The position numbers were made by a program, and so were the translations under genes. Shown here piece after piece: positions 32,014 through 34,117 of a stretch of 34,117 nt of DNA; positions within the stretch are counted from its first letter, which is position 1, and each line of letters opens with the position of its first letter. Source of the DNA: Klebsiella pneumoniae (GTDB lineage: Bacteria; Pseudomonadota; Gammaproteobacteria; Ga0077536); NCBI GenBank assembly GCA_945861225.1, contig CAMATU010000022.1, forward strand, positions 1 through 34,117, given 5' to 3'. Under the pieces are notes generated by a model. It was given only the letters and a program-made list of their open reading frames with translations. It was not told the origin of the DNA and did not search any database.

Positions 32014-33195
32014 ATGAAAGCCATCTCCCGCCCTCGACTTTTGTCCCTTATCGCCCAGCGGTTCCGCACGAACCCTATAGTGATGTTGCTGGGACCACGC
32101 CAATGCGGCAAGACCACCTTGGCGCGCCAGTTCGTGTCTTCCACTAAAGGCGCTCACTTTTTTTTCGATCTCGAAGCACCTGCTGATGCGCAGAGGCTGC
32201 GGCAGCCGATGAGCGCCCTGGAATCGCTGAAGGGTCTCGTGGTGATCGACGAAGCACAGCTATCGCCTGCGTTGTTTCCCGTGTTACGCGTGCTTGCCGA
32301 TCGCCGACCGTCGCCTGCGAAATTTCTGTTGTTAGGAAGCGCAGCGCCTGAACTCGCTGGCAATGTCGCCGAATCCCTCGCCGGACGGGTCGCGCTACTG
32401 CCGATGGCTGGTTTTGATTTGAACGAAATTCCGACGAAATCGATGCGTGCGCTTTGGTTACGGGGCGGGTTCCCACGATCATTTTTAGCTTCCTCGGATG
32501 TCGCTAGCCGACAGTGGCGCGACGATTTCATTCAAACGTTTCTCGAACGGGATCTACGCCAACTCGGAGTGCAGGTGGCGCCGCCGACCATGCGAAGGTT
32601 CTGGATGATGGCTGCTCACTATCACGGCCAAATCTGGAACGCTTCGGAAATCGGGCGCTCGCTCGGCGACGCGCATACCACGACGAAACGGCATTTAGAT
32701 GCTTTGTGTGGCGCGTATGTGATGCGTCAGTTGCCGCCGTGGTTTGAGAATCTCGGTAAACGACAAATTAAATCCCCGAAAGTGTTTGTTCGCGATAGCG
32801 GGCTCTTGCACGCCTTACTCGGCATAGATTCGTTTTTCGCGCTGGAAATGCACCCGAAACTTGGCGCCTCGTGGGAAGGATTCGCGCTCGATCAGGTACT
32901 GCGAATCACCGGCGACCGCGCTGCCTACTTTTGGCACACGCAAGGCGTCGCCGAATTGGATCTCTTGTTGTTCATCCGAGGCGAACGGGTCGGCGTCGAA
33001 TTCAAGTATGCCGACGCACCGACAATGACTAAATCGCTGGAGATTGCGCGACTTGACCTCAAGCTTGATCGGGTCCTCATCATTTATCCTGGGACCATGA
33101 GTTACCCGCTCGGGAACTCCTGCGAAGCAATTGCAATCGGTGATTTGACCGCGCGATTCATGGCACTCGTTAGCCCGCGACGCCGGCTTGCTTGA
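32014..33195 (+). CDS. AAA-family ATPase with DUF4143 nuclease-like domain
   Basis: A 393-residue protein of the AAA_14/DUF4143 type, of uncertain role but widespread on mobile DNA. Walker A is GPRQCGKTT (27-35), Walker B is LVVIDEAQ (73-80), then a GSAAPEL sensor-like segment and a winged-helix-like part. The C-terminal DUF4143 domain has a PD-(D/E)xK-like set, Asp316 in AELDLLL and Glu329/Lys331 in GVEFKY, together with WEGFALDQVL. ATG 32014 gives the family N-terminus (R-LL-x-GPRQ); other in-frame starts at 31978, 31996 and 32005 lie in or before the palindrome, and none has a Shine-Dalgarno sequence. No partner gene is next to it. Confidence 0.86.
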   Translation: MKAISRPRLLSLIAQRFRTNPIVMLLGPRQCGKTTLARQFVSSTKGAHFFFDLEAPADAQRLRQPMSALESLKGLVVIDEAQLSPALFPVLRVLADRRPSPAKFLLLGSAAPELAGNVAESLAGRVALLPMAGFDLNEIPTKSMRALWLRGGFPRSFLASSDVASRQWRDDFIQTFLERDLRQLGVQVAPPTMRRFWMMAAHYHGQIWNASEIGRSLGDAHTTTKRHLDALCGAYVMRQLPPWFENLGKRQIKSPKVFVRDSGLLHALLGIDSFFALEMHPKLGASWEGFALDQVLRITGDRAAYFWHTQGVAELDLLLFIRGERVGVEFKYADAPTMTKSLEIARLDLKLDRVLIIYPGTMSYPLGNSCEAIAIGDLTARFMALVSPRRRLA

Positions 33196-33280
33196 AGGCG
33201 CCGCGCCGACCAGGCCATGGACATAGCCAAACGCGCCGGCAAGAATCGGGTATTGGGCGTCGGAATAAAGGGCTGCGTAA

Positions 33281-33859
33281 ATGCTGTATCTGATCTCGGG
33301 TTTGGTGCTTTTTCTGGGTGTGCATTCGGTGCGAATCGTGGCCGAAGGCTGGCGCACGCAAACCATCGCGCGGTTGGGTGCTCTGCCATGGAAGGGCGTG
33401 TATTCGCTGCTGTCGTTGCTGGGTTTTGGCTTGATCATCTGGGGCTTTGGCCTGGCGCGTGCGCAGCCGGTCCAGTTGTGGAGCCCTCCGCTCGCGATGC
33501 GCCATCTGGCGACGCTCCTGACCCTGATTGTGTTTGTCCTACTGGCCGCGGCTTATGTGCCGGGCAACGGCATCAAGGCACGGCTGCACCATCCCATGGT
33601 GCTGGCGGTCAAGGTGTGGGCGCTGGCGCACCTGCTCGCCAACGGCAATCTGGCGCACGTGGTGCTGTTTGGCGCGTTCCTGGTGTGGGCGGTGTTGAAT
33701 TTCGCCGCCGCGCGTCGGCGTGATCGTCAGTCCGGTACGATCTATGCGCGGGGCAAGGCCGGGGCCACAGCGCTAACCGTAGTCATTGGTGGCTTCGCGT
33801 GGGCCGTGTTTGCGTTCTGGCTGCACGGCTGGCTGATGGGCATTCGCCCGTTTGGCTAA
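33281..33859 (+). CDS. NnrU-family membrane protein
   Basis: A 192-residue polytopic membrane protein starting MLYLISGLVLFLGVHSVRIV. The family patterns GVYSLLSLLGFGLIIWGFG, YVPGNGIKARLHHPMVLAVKVWALAHLLANG and the C-terminal helix WLMGIRPFG are clear. NnrU occurs in denitrification gene sets of Rhodobacter and others, but homologues also occur outside them, so the role is uncertain. About five or six membrane helices are visible. AAAGGG upstream is a weak Shine-Dalgarno for ATG 33281. No nitrite or nitric-oxide reductase gene is in this window. Confidence 0.85.
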   Translation: MLYLISGLVLFLGVHSVRIVAEGWRTQTIARLGALPWKGVYSLLSLLGFGLIIWGFGLARAQPVQLWSPPLAMRHLATLLTLIVFVLLAAAYVPGNGIKARLHHPMVLAVKVWALAHLLANGNLAHVVLFGAFLVWAVLNFAAARRRDRQSGTIYARGKAGATALTVVIGGFAWAVFAFWLHGWLMGIRPFG

Positions 33860-34117
33860 GGATGTGAGATCGAGATCTCTGACTCCTCGAGCAATCAAAA
33901 GCAACGGTCCCTTTAGCTGGGCAAGCAGGCGACGAACTTCGTTGCGGGTGAGCACTGTCGGTAGGTGTACCGGTTTTTTGGCCCGCGCGTATTTCCCGAG
34001 TCGAGGCAGATCTTGCCCGAGCACACGTTGATACAGAAAAAGAATCGCGCTTAGCGCCTGATTCTGGGTGGATGCGGCGACCTTGCGAGCGGTCGCCAGC
34101 CACGTTAGAAACTGTTC
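33860..34117 (-). pseudogene. Integron integrase (IntI-like tyrosine recombinase) fragment
   Basis: On the minus strand from the window edge the frame reads EQFLTWLATARKVAASTQ, NQALSAILFLYQRVLGQDL, then KKPVHLPTVLTRNEVRRLLAQL, which is the end of the core-binding domain and the start of the catalytic domain of integron integrases. After GPLLLIA the match skips the box with the first catalytic Arg (GxGLRxxE) and resumes only as RGVRDLDL, where RVKDIDF would be expected; then it is lost. The frame runs on into the antisense of the NnrU gene without a real C-terminus. So this is a deleted remnant lacking the catalytic residues; the N-terminal part lies beyond the window. Confidence 0.72.

Noticed and set aside
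33196..33280. Minus-strand frame with SDAQYPILAGAFGYVHGLVG between the DUF4143 and NnrU genes
   Set aside because: Reads like a membrane segment but overlaps the NnrU start in antisense and has no identifiable family or start. Could be a gene scrap; not supportable.

Overview
The window looks like chromosomal DNA from a GC-rich gammaproteobacterium. Pointers are the pilT/pilU pair with AIRNLIRE-type PilT, a FimV-like LysM protein, the LplT-Aas fusion, proteobacterial GshA, and many GTAGGAGCGGCTTTAGCC-type REP palindromes as in Xanthomonadales and Pseudomonadales relatives. I cannot assign a genus. No tRNA, rRNA or CRISPR array is visible.

Layout. 1-3475: type IV pilus retraction ATPases, namely pilT (5' end cut by the window), pilU and a second PilU-like paralogue; the paralogue is bracketed by two copies of one small TA-flanked palindromic element. 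3637-6819: a luciferase-like flavin oxidoreductase, an aminoglycoside-phosphotransferase-fold kinase and a two-module VOC protein. 6889-10341: a 1150-residue LplT-PlsC-acyl-ACP synthetase fusion for lysophospholipid salvage. 10436-16194, minus strand: a phenylacetate block read paaI-paaK-paaA-paaB-paaC-paaE followed by a TetR regulator. It covers activation to phenylacetyl-CoA and ring epoxidation, but paaD and the downstream genes (paaG, Z, H, F, J) are not here. 16312-17389: a small nrtS-like membrane gene divergent from gloB. 17403-22222: FimV-like protein, a SAM methyltransferase, an exported MsrB and GshA. 22409-26062: a four-gene biotin-dependent carboxylase split into biotin carboxylase, KipI-type and KipA-type carboxyltransferase halves and a 72-residue biotin carrier, without the PxpA hydrolase that would make it a 5-oxoprolinase. 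26283-29415: a decayed carboxymuconolactone-decarboxylase/ECF41-sigma fusion remnant overlapping the start of a molybdenum hydroxylase pair. 29451-31847: a second phosphotransferase-fold kinase divergent from an MFS transporter. 32014-34117: an AAA/DUF4143 ATPase whose start lies at a perfect 14+3+14 palindrome, an NnrU-like membrane protein, and a broken integron-integrase fragment running off the right edge.

The most distinctive feature is how small palindromic repeats sit on gene ends. The stop codons of pilU, the second pilU-like gene, the luciferase-like gene and tetR lie wholly or partly inside repeat sequence, and the gshA stop lies inside the direct repeat flanking another element. 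Two repeat families have target-duplication-like flanks: TA for one, 10-14 bp for the other. Other items worth follow-up are the split biotin carboxylase of unknown substrate, the sigma-factor remnant, the candidate TetR operator over the paaI promoter, and the integron-integrase remnant.
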